From a virus: a stretch of DNA of 30,053 nucleotides. Below the pieces are notes generated by a model. It was not told the origin of the DNA, ran no database searches, and saw only the letters and a program-made list of their open reading frames with translations. The translations under genes were made by a program, and so were the position numbers. Below, one piece after another: positions 21,516-29,208 of the stretch (position 1 is its first letter; each line of letters starts with the position of its first letter). The stretch is taken from positions 1 through 30,053 of IMG/VR virus record IMGVR_UViG_3300033153_005141; one strand, 5' to 3'.

Positions 21516-22303
21516 GTTTAGAAAACTACGACAAATTTGGAAATTATATTGACGCAATGAAAGAGAATTTTAGTTTGCTTCCTAATCAAGTTACAGATGA
21601 GATAAATTCATCAATAATACCAAGAATAAAAGAACAAACTGTTATTGAAGGTTCAACTTATTTAACTGGAACATTTGTATCTACTGAAGTTACTTTAGCA
21701 GAAGAAAGAATAAACTCTTTATTTAAAAAATATGTATTTATAGGAAGTTATCAAGATGCTTTGACAGAAACACCGGGAGCAGGCGGCTCTATATCAAGAT
21801 TTTTAATATTAACAAGATTAAGGTCAGCTGGAGTAGATTGCACTCTAAGTAGTGTTAGAACTGATGTATCTTCTGGAGGCACATTTCGCACCTCTGTCAG
21901 AGATTTTGAAACAACAATGGCAGTTCAATTAAGTGCTATAGTAACTCAAGATGTTATTTGGGGAATAACAGATGGAAATACTACTTTACCTGTTAATGCT
22001 GCTCTGGTTACTCATCATTTTGCTTTTATAGTAGAAGATGGTGATTTATATGCTTCAAATGGAGATGGAAGTCAAACCAAAACTCAAATTACTGGTATTA
22101 CTCTTACTGATTTGAATGTTTATAGGATAGAATATGATGCTTCTACTGGAATAACAAAGTTTTATGTTAATGATGTATTAGAAGTAACTCATACTACTGA
22201 TGGTTCAGGAGCAACCGACCCCAGTTTCTTGTTCGGAATAAATGCTATTGCTGGAACTAAAGATTTAAAGATTACAAATAATTATATGATAATACATTCA
22301 TAA
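21512..22303 (+). CDS. Fibre/receptor-binding-like protein with jelly-roll domain
   Basis: 263 residues. A helical N-terminal adaptor (about 1-75) is followed by a region resembling a concanavalin/LamG-like jelly roll: RDFETTMAVQLSAIVTQDVI, HHFAFIVEDGDLYASNGDG, NVYRIEYDASTGITKFYVND, VLEVTHTTDG. This pattern is frequent in phage tail fibres or spikes and in carbohydrate-binding modules. It overlaps the nozzle gene by 4 nt. A receptor-binding role is inferred. Confidence 0.6.
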   Translation: MSLENYDKFGNYIDAMKENFSLLPNQVTDEINSSIIPRIKEQTVIEGSTYLTGTFVSTEVTLAEERINSLFKKYVFIGSYQDALTETPGAGGSISRFLILTRLRSAGVDCTLSSVRTDVSSGGTFRTSVRDFETTMAVQLSAIVTQDVIWGITDGNTTLPVNAALVTHHFAFIVEDGDLYASNGDGSQTKTQITGITLTDLNVYRIEYDASTGITKFYVNDVLEVTHTTDGSGATDPSFLFGINAIAGTKDLKITNNYMIIHS

Positions 22304-22304
22304 T

Positions 22305-23624
22305 ATGCCAATTACTACATCACAAGGAAAAATGCCTTCAATAGGAGAAGTTTATATAGAAAAAACTTATTCTGGCCAACCGGGTTATTTTAGGATTTTC
22401 AAAATGACAGAACAAGGCCCAGATTTTTATAAAGAAGATAAAGCTCATTTTTATCAGCCTTCTACTGGAAAGATATATAAATCGGGAACTACTACTCAAT
22501 TTGAAGATACAGGAGAGAAATTAGACACTACACCTCCTAAATATAATACAGCAGATGTAAGTTCTTTTGCTGAAAGTGCTGAATTTGCTCAAATACAGGG
22601 AGTTCCATATACAGGAAGGCAACGATATACAGAACAGCAATTAACTGGGGAAGTTCCTAAAATAGGAGAAGTTGGAGGAGTTGGAGTGCCTAGAGGAACT
22701 ACGCCTACTCAAGGAGGAGGACAACCTACAACTCACGAAGTTAGAGAGGGAGAAACGCTTTCTCAAATAGGACAGAGATACGGAGTAGATTGGAGGCAGA
22801 TAACAGGATTTCGTTCTGGAGACCCGGACCTTATTTATCCGGGTGAAGTTTTAAATATACCTTCTGGTGCTGGAGGACAAGTTCCAGGACAAATCGCTCC
22901 TACTGGGCAACCAGGCGACACAGGAGGTGTTTCAGGGAGGGGAATAGTAGGAGGAGATGGTGGAGTGCCAATATCAAATATCCCTGAAGAAATAAGAAAT
23001 ATGTTAAGTCCTGAAGAATTATCATTCTGGGAGCCGATGTGGGCATTTTTAGCTCAAAAACAAGAACAAGGAAAAGAAATTCCGCCAGTTCTTTCACCTG
23101 CTGAATTAGATTCACTTTGGCAAGAAGCAAAAGCAGATCCAGTCATTTCCAAATATTTTTCTGATCAATTAAGAATAGGAGAAACAAATTTAACTAATAT
23201 GATAGCGGATGTAGCCGAAGAAAGTGGACAGTGGAGTCGTGAACAAAGTGAGGTATTTAAGCAACAACGAATAACAGGAGCAGAAGAAGCTGTAGCTGGA
23301 GGCAGAGCATTTTCAGGCTACCGTCAACAAGCCCGAGAGCGTCTTCAAAGGGAACAAACAGGTATAGTTTCTTCAACAAGGCGACAATTACAAAGACAAT
23401 TACGCCAAGCAGGACAAGCATTTGAAACTGCGTTTGGAACTGCTCAACTTCCAACAATGGGATTACCTTTTACTGATCCTCTTACTAAAAAAACTGAACA
23501 ACTACAATTTCAATCATACGGAGATATTGCTGGAGGTGCGGCAACCGAACAATTATCAGCAGAAGAACAAAGGTATCAAGATTTAATAAGAGAAAGTTTA
23601 CAACAGAAAGGAGCTTACTATTGA
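22305..23624 (+). CDS. Virion protein with LysM peptidoglycan-binding domain
   Basis: 439 residues. A single LysM module lies at about 143-187 (HEVREGETLSQIGQRYGVDW through LIYPGEVLNIP), flanked by Gly/Pro/Thr linkers. The rest has an N-terminal strand-rich region and a long C-terminal helical, glutamine-rich half (RQLQRQLRQAGQAFETAFG). LysM binds peptidoglycan; in a virion it could hold the tail or an ejected protein against the cell wall. Its stop overlaps the -35 region of the strong promoter at 23621. No lysozyme motif is seen. Confidence 0.75.
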   Translation: MPITTSQGKMPSIGEVYIEKTYSGQPGYFRIFKMTEQGPDFYKEDKAHFYQPSTGKIYKSGTTTQFEDTGEKLDTTPPKYNTADVSSFAESAEFAQIQGVPYTGRQRYTEQQLTGEVPKIGEVGGVGVPRGTTPTQGGGQPTTHEVREGETLSQIGQRYGVDWRQITGFRSGDPDLIYPGEVLNIPSGAGGQVPGQIAPTGQPGDTGGVSGRGIVGGDGGVPISNIPEEIRNMLSPEELSFWEPMWAFLAQKQEQGKEIPPVLSPAELDSLWQEAKADPVISKYFSDQLRIGETNLTNMIADVAEESGQWSREQSEVFKQQRITGAEEAVAGGRAFSGYRQQARERLQREQTGIVSSTRRQLQRQLRQAGQAFETAFGTAQLPTMGLPFTDPLTKKTEQLQFQSYGDIAGGAATEQLSAEEQRYQDLIRESLQQKGAYY

Positions 23625-23649
23625 CAATTTAATAAGGAAATCTTATAAT
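23621..23649 (+). promoter_or_regulatory. Perfect consensus sigma-70 promoter
   Basis: TTGACA (23621-23626), 17-nt spacer, TATAAT (23644-23649). All twelve hexamer bases match consensus. The predicted start is about 23656, next to the first base of the pseudoknot. The -10 box lies in the 5' arm (23639-23651) of an inverted repeat whose 3' arm touches the HNH start codon, so transcripts from this promoter lack the 5' arm. Confidence 0.85.
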
Positions 23650-23730
23650 TAAAGTAAAGCTGTTGGTTTTTATTATGCCCCCGCATAGCCAACAGCTTAG
23701 CGGGGGCGTTTATTAACTAATTATAAGATT
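23639..23730 (+). repeat. 13-bp perfect inverted repeat flanking the HNH leader
   Basis: AATCTTATAATTA (23639-23651) and its exact reverse complement (23718-23730). The 3' arm ends at the base before ATG 23731. In a read-through transcript the two arms would pair and hide the start region; in a transcript from the internal promoter the 5' arm is missing. Confidence 0.75.
23657..23707 (+). promoter_or_regulatory. GC-rich interleaved helices at the HNH mRNA 5' end
   Basis: Stem 1 AAGCTGTTGG (23657-23666) with CCAACAGCTT (23689-23698), 10 bp; stem 2 GCCCCCGC (23677-23684) with GCGGGGGC (23700-23707), 8 bp. The order is a-b-a'-b'. Only one base separates the two 3' arms, so full simultaneous pairing is strained; partial pseudoknot or two-state folding is likely. 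An 8-bp all-G/C helix in AT-rich DNA is unlikely by chance. Confidence 0.7.
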
Positions 23731-24456
23731 ATGATTAAAAGAAACTCAAAAGGACAATTTGTTAAAGGAATTATTCCACATAATAAAGGAAAGCAATGGT
23801 CTAAAAAGCATAAAATAAAACTTAAGTTAGCTTGGATTAAAAGAAAGGAAAAAGGATATATAACTTGGAATAAGGGAAAACATATAAAAGTTAACGATGC
23901 TTTAAAAATATGGAGAGAAAATGGAGGTCAACCTTGGAATAAAGGTAAAAAAGAATTACAAGTTGCTTGGAATAAAGGAAAGGAAATGTCTAATAAATAT
24001 AGAAAAAAATGTAGTAAAGCACAAAAAGGAAAAAAACTTTCTAAAGAAACAAAAAATAAATTAAGTAAAATAGCAAAAGAAAATGGATTTGGTCAATGGA
24101 TGAAAGGTAAGAAGCTTTCTGAAGAAACAAAAAGGAAATGTAGTGAAGCACATAGAGGAAAAAAATCATATAACTATAAAGGTAATTCTAAATTATGTCA
24201 TCTTATAAGGAATTGTTATAAATATAAACAATGGACTAAAGCAGTTTTTGAAAGAGATAACTATATTTGCCAAAAGTGTAAAATAAGAGGAGGAAAACTC
24301 CACGCTCACCATATTAAAAAGTTTAGTTTAATTTTAGAAGAAAATAATATCAAATCATTAAAAGAAACACTTAATTGCGAAGAATTATGGAATATAAATA
24401 ATGGCATAACATATTGTAAAATATGCCATAAAATAATACATAAAAAATATGCCTAA
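23731..24456 (+). CDS. NUMOD3-HNH homing endonuclease
   Basis: 241 residues. Residues 15-147 contain repeated NUMOD3 DNA-binding elements: NKGK, WNKGK, PWNKGK, AWNKGK and KGKKLS-x-ETK repeats. The HNH core follows: Cys180/Cys183 in ICQKC, HAHH (His191-His194), Asn223/224, then CKICH (Cys229, Cys232, His233) and His237. Such enzymes nick or cut intron- or gene-specific sites and spread into endonuclease-less alleles. Lysine-rich, A-rich coding unlike its neighbours suggests transfer. It sits between two virion genes and overlaps the next by 8 nt. Confidence 0.9.
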   Translation: MIKRNSKGQFVKGIIPHNKGKQWSKKHKIKLKLAWIKRKEKGYITWNKGKHIKVNDALKIWRENGGQPWNKGKKELQVAWNKGKEMSNKYRKKCSKAQKGKKLSKETKNKLSKIAKENGFGQWMKGKKLSEETKRKCSEAHRGKKSYNYKGNSKLCHLIRNCYKYKQWTKAVFERDNYICQKCKIRGGKLHAHHIKKFSLILEENNIKSLKETLNCEELWNINNGITYCKICHKIIHKKYA

Positions 24457-25780
24457 CCCTACTAATTTATACGAATACTATACTTCAAAAGGTCAACAAT
24501 TACCTTCAATTCAAGAAAGGGGTGTTTTATATTCTCAACAAGGATTAGGAACTGGATATACTGGAACAGCAGAACAAAATACTGCTTTACTTCAAAAACT
24601 ATCGGTAGGAGATATTTCAGGAACTATGACTATTCCTCCGGTAGGAACTACACCTACTACTCCAACTCCACCACTAGCAGGAGGAACGCCAGAAACGACA
24701 GGAGGACAAACAGGTATGGGAACTACTGATCCTATGAGATTTTATACAATAATGGATCAGATGAGTCAGAAGCTTAATAAAAATCAAGAATTAGTTGATA
24801 TGAGGAATAAGGTGTTTACTCATTTATACGATAGGCCTTTGACAGATGAGGAGAGAGGTGCTTTGACTCCGGAGCTTCAGCACGCAATAGAAACCAATGA
24901 CTTTAATTTGATAAATTTTCACGTAAGAAAAATTAATGACGAAATTAAGGGTAGGAAAGACACTTTAGATCAGAGTATTGAATTCCTTTCAAGAGGATAT
25001 GAATTACAACAGCAACAAATTGAAAGCCAAAGAGAACGAGCAGAAAGTATTTTAATGAGTGGTTTAGAAAAATATGGAGGCGATATATTAAACATTTATA
25101 GTCCTGAACAAATAGAACAATTAAGAAATATGGGATATGACATTGCTGGAATTGCCGGATTGCCAAGTGTAGAAGAAATAAAGGCAGGATTAAAGGGGGG
25201 AATTGGAACAATTCCCGGACAAACAATATCCTATGAACAATTATCTCCTACTGCTAAATTAGTTGTTGATGGAACTTTTAAACTATCTGATATTACTCCT
25301 ACTCAAAAACAAGCGATAGCCAGTGAATTAGTTGCTTATGGATTTACTTATGCTATGGCTCAAGCAGATCAACAGAATGTTAGTTATATTAAAAATCAGT
25401 TAATGGGTGGAGGAGAAATAACATCTGATGAAAGTGTATTAGGTTCTTGGAAGAAAATACCCGATCAATATAAAGGACTTATTCAAGGTGCTTGGGGAGA
25501 ACTTATAGGAAAAAAGATAAGTCCTGAAGTAGCGAGATTTAAAGCTTCTCAAGGAATAGTAGGTATGCAACTTACACGATTATATGAAAAGGGTCGTATT
25601 TCCGATCAAGACAGGATATTTTATTTAAGTTTAATGCCTAATCTTTATATGAATGAAGCCGCAGCAGTAGCTGGGGCTAATGAATTAGTAAGATTATTAC
25701 AAGAAAAATTAACTAATCAAGTAAATGAATTAGAGGGTTTGGGAGCAACCCAAAATGATTGGGAATATATCCCAGAATAA
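24449..25780 (+). CDS. Internal virion/ejection-type protein
   Basis: 443 residues, opening MPNPTNLYEYYTSKGQQLPS. An extended N-terminus and Pro/Thr/Gly linker (about 65-95) precede long helices, with glutamine-rich coiled-coil LQQQQIESQRERAESILMSG, then a helical body to the end. Long helical proteins between tail and fibre genes in podoviruses are usually ejected into the cell to form a DNA-delivery channel. No lytic domain is seen. Assignment by architecture and position. Confidence 0.5.
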   Translation: MPNPTNLYEYYTSKGQQLPSIQERGVLYSQQGLGTGYTGTAEQNTALLQKLSVGDISGTMTIPPVGTTPTTPTPPLAGGTPETTGGQTGMGTTDPMRFYTIMDQMSQKLNKNQELVDMRNKVFTHLYDRPLTDEERGALTPELQHAIETNDFNLINFHVRKINDEIKGRKDTLDQSIEFLSRGYELQQQQIESQRERAESILMSGLEKYGGDILNIYSPEQIEQLRNMGYDIAGIAGLPSVEEIKAGLKGGIGTIPGQTISYEQLSPTAKLVVDGTFKLSDITPTQKQAIASELVAYGFTYAMAQADQQNVSYIKNQLMGGGEITSDESVLGSWKKIPDQYKGLIQGAWGELIGKKISPEVARFKASQGIVGMQLTRLYEKGRISDQDRIFYLSLMPNLYMNEAAAVAGANELVRLLQEKLTNQVNELEGLGATQNDWEYIPE

Positions 25781-25784
25781 TAAT

Positions 25785-27125
25785 ATGCCTTATAGAAATA
25801 AAAAAACAGGAAAAGTTATCTCTGATGAGGAATATCAGAAAACGATACAAAAGCAGATTAAACCTACTAAAGGATTAACTTTTGCTGAAATATCACAAGA
25901 AACTCAGGAAGCAATGAAAAAGGGAGAAGAAGCTAAAGAGTTTTTAAAGAAACCTTGGTATAAACAACTTTTACCTTCAAAATTTGCTCCTTCAGCAGGT
26001 GAAGTTATGAAAGAAGTTTTTGTAGATCCTTCATTAAAAGTTGCGAAAGCTGGATTGGAAACTCCAGAAACTATATTAAGAGGAGGAAAAACTCCAACAA
26101 TTACAAGAGAAGCATTAACAGGAGTTCCTTTTCTTGGAAAAACTAAAAGTTATATTCAAGAACAAGAAGAAAGAGTGCCACAGATAATAGAAGGCGAAAA
26201 ACCCTTATGGACTGCTGCTTTACCTTTTGCTGAAATTCCTTTATCAGTAGCAGAAGTTTTTATGTATACAAAAGGATTAACAAAATTAAGTCCAAGTGTA
26301 TGGAAAGTGGCAAAGAATATTATTACCAGAGAATCTAAAAAGTTTACTAATGTGCTTGAATTAGTTTCTAATCCTATTATTAAAAAAGAAGCCACTCAAG
26401 CAATAATGAGAGCTGGAAGACCGGGAGGAGTAAAAGTCAAGGGTATTATAAGGAAAAAACCTGTTATTAAACCAACTTCTTATGAGCAAGAAATAGCAAA
26501 AACTGTTAGGCCGTTTTATAACAAAAATCCATTCAAATTCGCAGAAAAGATAAATAAAGGAATTGAAACAGAAGCAAAAAGCGTTTCAAATTTTCTTACA
26601 AAGAATAAAGTTGATTATAATCCAGACGAATTATTAGCTAAAATAGATGCTATTGAACCACCAGCTTTGATTACTCCAGAAAATGCGACTGCTGTTCAAA
26701 GAGCAAAAAATATAGCAAAAGATGTGATAACATCATCTGAAAATAATAATGTTGCTTTATGGGAGGTTAGAAAAACACTTGATAATATGTTTGAAAATGC
26801 CAAATCTGGAGTATTAGATCCAGATAGAGTAGCATCTATAAATTTAGTAGTAAGACGAGTAAGAAAAACAATTAACAATCATATTGCTGAAATAACAAAA
26901 GGAGGTCAACAATTTACCTCCCAAATGAAAAAAATGTCAAATATGTATAGTGCTTTAGATGAAATAGCAGATAAGAATTATAGGGTGTTAATTCAAGTAT
27001 TAAAAGAAAAACCCCTATTAAAAAGAATGCTTAAAAAAGGATTAAGATATGCTGGATATGGAGTAGCAGGAGCTGTTGGAGGAACAATAGCTGGTCGTAT
27101 ATTTCGTGGAAAACCGAAATACTAA
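25785..27125 (+). CDS. Ejection-type protein with C-terminal membrane segment
   Basis: 446 residues from ATG 25785 (MPYRNKKTGKVISDEEYQKT), chosen because it follows the upstream TAA by 4 nt whereas the ATG 30 nt upstream overlaps that gene and adds a non-conserved-looking start. Mostly helical and basic; the C-terminus is glycine-alanine-rich (YAGYGVAGAVGGTIAGRIF), like a membrane-inserting or glycine-zipper helix. This fits an internal head protein that enters the cell envelope during DNA ejection. Confidence 0.5.
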   Translation: MPYRNKKTGKVISDEEYQKTIQKQIKPTKGLTFAEISQETQEAMKKGEEAKEFLKKPWYKQLLPSKFAPSAGEVMKEVFVDPSLKVAKAGLETPETILRGGKTPTITREALTGVPFLGKTKSYIQEQEERVPQIIEGEKPLWTAALPFAEIPLSVAEVFMYTKGLTKLSPSVWKVAKNIITRESKKFTNVLELVSNPIIKKEATQAIMRAGRPGGVKVKGIIRKKPVIKPTSYEQEIAKTVRPFYNKNPFKFAEKINKGIETEAKSVSNFLTKNKVDYNPDELLAKIDAIEPPALITPENATAVQRAKNIAKDVITSSENNNVALWEVRKTLDNMFENAKSGVLDPDRVASINLVVRRVRKTINNHIAEITKGGQQFTSQMKKMSNMYSALDEIADKNYRVLIQVLKEKPLLKRMLKKGLRYAGYGVAGAVGGTIAGRIFRGKPKY

Positions 27126-27211
27126 ATAGCCAAAAAACCCATAACAAACCCGACTGCTATGGCAATTATTATTCCTATATCTCCTATATCGTTGTTATAA
27201 TCATTATTCAT
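27122..27211 (-). CDS. 29-residue membrane micropeptide
   Basis: From ATG 27211: MNNDYNNDIGDIGIIIAIAV then GFVMGFLAI. An Asn/Asp-rich head is followed by one hydrophobic segment. It ends at TAG 27122-27124, inside the stop of the convergent ejection-type gene, and starts in an ATGA overlap with the 23-residue ORF. The coupled chain supports coding; length makes it uncertain. Confidence 0.4.
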   Translation of the reverse strand: MNNDYNNDIGDIGIIIAIAVGFVMGFLAI

Positions 27212-27279
27212 AATTCATCTTTCGGCGATTGTATGGATAAAAAACAGTAATTCCTCGCCAGAAAATTTAGTTCTTTCAT
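27208..27279 (-). CDS. 23-residue ORF in a coupled micro-gene chain
   Basis: From ATG 27279: MKELNFLARNYCFLSIQSPK then DEL. Both ends are ATGA overlaps, with the basic protein upstream and the membrane peptide downstream. There is no recognisable motif. It may be a translated linker that carries ribosomes to the next gene. Confidence 0.3.
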   Translation of the reverse strand: MKELNFLARNYCFLSIQSPKDEL

Positions 27280-27464
27280 AATTTTTTTAGATTTCTTCTA
27301 ACTTTATTTGCTTTTATTTCCTCCTTCTGTATTTTCTCTGCATCTTTATTAGCTTCAAACCCAGACATAAAAGCATTTCTATCTTTAGGAGAAAGATGTT
27401 TCCACCATTTCTTCCCTTTATAAATATATCTTAATTCTTTTCTTATTCTTGGATGTTTAGACAT
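27276..27464 (-). CDS. 62-residue basic protein with Shine-Dalgarno start
   Basis: Start at ATG 27464 (MSKHPRIRKELRYIYKGKKW), preceded by GAAGGA with 8-nt spacing; the longer frame from 27491 lacks this. The protein is Lys/Arg-rich with a WWKHLSPKDRNAFMSGFEAN segment and a basic tail. It is the first gene of a small - strand unit inside the otherwise rightward arm. Its clear ribosome site contrasts with most neighbours and suggests separate origin. Function unknown. Confidence 0.5.
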   Translation of the reverse strand: MSKHPRIRKELRYIYKGKKWWKHLSPKDRNAFMSGFEANKDAEKIQKEEIKANKVRRNLKKL

Positions 27465-27575
27465 AATAGTAGTCCTTCTTAATAAGCCCATAGATAAAAG
27501 CTCCTTCTACTTTCTTTCTTTAAAATAGAAGCAAATAGATTAAATAATAAAGAACAATGCCTTAATGTATTACAA

Positions 27576-27819
27576 CAAAGAAAGAAAATTTGACGGAAAC
27601 ATCAATTTAACCTTTAAACCGTCATAGTTCTTTTCCCAGATTATCTTACAGTTCAGAGCTGTTAGCGATAGATTATCCACTCAGCTAAACTTATCCTTTA
27701 ATCTTTGAGCCGAATTATTCACGCTCTGCTTAAGATTAAAGACAATTAGCGCGAAAAAGAGCTATTGGTAACCAAAAAGGCTACCAAGCTGATATAGAAC
27801 TTGATAGCCAAATTGGTCT
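27576..27819 (-). ncRNA. Candidate structured leader or ncRNA, leftward
   Basis: No ORF on this strand between the predicted start near 27819 and the gene at 27464. Visible stems on the - strand: GGCTATCAAG/CTTGGTAGCC (27809-27800 with 27788-27779) inside ACCAA/TTGGT; TTTAATCTT/AAGATTAAA (27740-27732 with 27705-27697) enclosing GAGC/GCTC; AGCTG/CAGCT; TGACGG/CCGTCA (27624-27619 with 27596-27591) followed by a U-rich run, a possible terminator. It could be a free RNA of about 240 nt or a long 5' leader. Confidence 0.4.
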
Positions 27820-27825
27820 TTCTTC

Positions 27826-27855
27826 GTTATAATATGTTAATAAGCTCTATATCAA
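27826..27855 (-). promoter_or_regulatory. Leftward promoter candidate for micro-gene unit
   Basis: On the - strand TTGATA (27855-27850), 18-nt spacer, TATAAC (27831-27826). The predicted start is near 27819, about 2 nt before the ACCAA-TTGGT stem of the downstream structured region. It overlaps a rightward -10-like box. Confidence 0.4.
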
Positions 27856-27874
27856 CTTATATTCCAATTATATA
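27828..27874 (+). promoter_or_regulatory. Rightward -10 box and AT-rich leader structure
   Basis: TATAAT (27828-27833) predicts a start near 27840; no good -35 is present at 16-18 nt. From 27840, ATAAG (27840-27844) can pair with CTTAT (27856-27860), and TATAT (27848-27852) with ATATA (27870-27874): again a-b-a'-b', though AT-rich and easily fortuitous. It precedes the gene at 27889. Confidence 0.3.
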
Positions 27875-27888
27875 CCAACCATAAATAT

Positions 27889-28443
27889 ATGTCAATAGTA
27901 AAAAAATTAAGCGACCCCAAAACATTCTCCAAAATAATGTCCGTCCTAAAAATCCCTACCGAACAAATAGAGGGAGAAGACTTTTCATATAATCTAAAAT
28001 GGAATGGCAAAGAGTTTGAAAATGGAGATTATCCCGAATTAGTTAAAGCTACATCCGATAAATTAAAGAGCTTAATGGAAAAAACAGAATATCGTGGGCA
28101 AGTTTCATTAAAAGGAAAGCTTAATGATACCACTATTTCTTTATCAGAACTTCAATTTAATACTTCAGAAGCCTTAGAAGTCCCTGAAGAAAAGAAATCT
28201 GATAAGGATTTAATACTAAAAGAGAATGAAGGTCTTAAACAAAGAATGAAGCAAAATAGAGAAAGGTTAAAAGAGATAGATAGAATAGAGCAAGGTGAGA
28301 AGATAGAAAAAGAAATAACAGAGAAGATTAAAAAAATATATGAGAAAAAGTTAGAAGAAGAAAAAAAGAAAATGGATGCTCATATTAAAAAGATTAAAAA
28401 AGCTATTAAAATAACAATAAAAGAAGATGATGAATCCAACTAA
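27889..28443 (+). CDS. 184-residue protein with long C-terminal coiled coil
   Basis: Opens MSIVKKLSDPKTFSKIMSVL. Residues 1-95 look mixed alpha/beta; from about 100 the protein is a highly charged helix (IKEDDESN end) with heptad-like spacing, suitable for trimerisation. It precedes a fibre-like gene with which it overlaps by 17 nt, so it may be a fibre stalk, chaperone or assembly factor. Confidence 0.55.
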   Translation: MSIVKKLSDPKTFSKIMSVLKIPTEQIEGEDFSYNLKWNGKEFENGDYPELVKATSDKLKSLMEKTEYRGQVSLKGKLNDTTISLSELQFNTSEALEVPEEKKSDKDLILKENEGLKQRMKQNRERLKEIDRIEQGEKIEKEITEKIKKIYEKKLEEEKKKMDAHIKKIKKAIKITIKEDDESN

Positions 28444-29206
28444 AAAGAAAAAACTAAAAAAGATTTTAGAAGTATTGAATACAGAAGAAGAAAATGACTT
28501 CTTTTCTTTGTCTAAAAAAATAGAAGTGCTTGGAGAAGATGTTAATTCGTTTTCTTTAGAAAATAAAACGACAAGAAAAAAATTAGAACTTGATATTGCT
28601 AATATAGATAAAAGAATAAAAAAGATTAAGAATACTGATATGTCGGAGATCACAGGATTACTGGAAGAAATGTTAAAAAGCTTTCTAGATATGAGAGCAT
28701 CTGTGGAAAGTGGTAGAAAGGATTACTCTCTTACTATTCAACAGTTGATTAAACAGCTCTCACAAGGGCTTACAGGGGTTGAAAAGACGATTAAGGGTCA
28801 ACCTAAACCAGTATGGAACTTTCCTCAATATCTTCAAACTGGGGTTAGGAATACTCAATTTAGCCCAATAAATCCTGCTACCGAAGAAGGACAAGCTATA
28901 ATAGGCACTAACAGTTCTCCTTCTTCAACAGTGGGTAGTGGAACAACGACAATAGCTTCTCTTGGAGTAGCAGTTCAGGTTTCTGCTACATCTGTAGCTT
29001 GTAGAAGAGTTTGGGTAGGGGCGCACGAAAGTAATACTGGAACAGTGGTTGTAGGGGATTCTAATGTAGTAGCTGCTTCGGTAGGAAGAAGAGGATCTCC
29101 TTTATATCCAACTCAAGGAGATTATTTTAATATCGCAAATCTTAATCTTTTATATGTAGATTCAACAGCTAACGGAGATAAAATAAATTATTATTATGAA
29201 GTTTAA
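28427..29206 (+). CDS. Tail fibre-like protein: coiled coil plus beta head
   Basis: 259 residues. Residues 1-125 form charged heptad-type helices (e.g. KKLELDIANIDKRIKKIKNT, ending near IKGQ). A linker (PKPVWNFPQYLQ) leads to a beta-rich C-terminal head with CRRVWVGAHESNTGTVVVGD and an aromatic end NYYYEV. A trimeric stalk with a small beta head is a normal receptor-binding fibre plan. No reverse transcriptase or variable-repeat pair is present. Expressed with the preceding gene through a 17-nt overlap. Confidence 0.6.
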   Translation: MMNPTKKKKLKKILEVLNTEEENDFFSLSKKIEVLGEDVNSFSLENKTTRKKLELDIANIDKRIKKIKNTDMSEITGLLEEMLKSFLDMRASVESGRKDYSLTIQQLIKQLSQGLTGVEKTIKGQPKPVWNFPQYLQTGVRNTQFSPINPATEEGQAIIGTNSSPSSTVGSGTTTIASLGVAVQVSATSVACRRVWVGAHESNTGTVVVGDSNVVAASVGRRGSPLYPTQGDYFNIANLNLLYVDSTANGDKINYYYEV

Positions 29207-29208
29207 AT

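Noticed and set aside
25755-25784. Earlier ATG for the ejection-type protein
   Set aside because: It lies inside the upstream gene; ATG 25785 follows that gene's stop directly and gives the common MPYR opening.
27600-27710. Possible tRNA-Gln-like gene on the - strand (ACAG-CTCTGAA-CTGT resembles an anticodon arm)
   Set aside because: No T arm with a GTTCRAAT-like loop, no matching acceptor helix, and an oversized D loop.
28427-29206. Diversity-generating retroelement target
   Set aside because: No template repeat/variable repeat pair and no reverse transcriptase seen.
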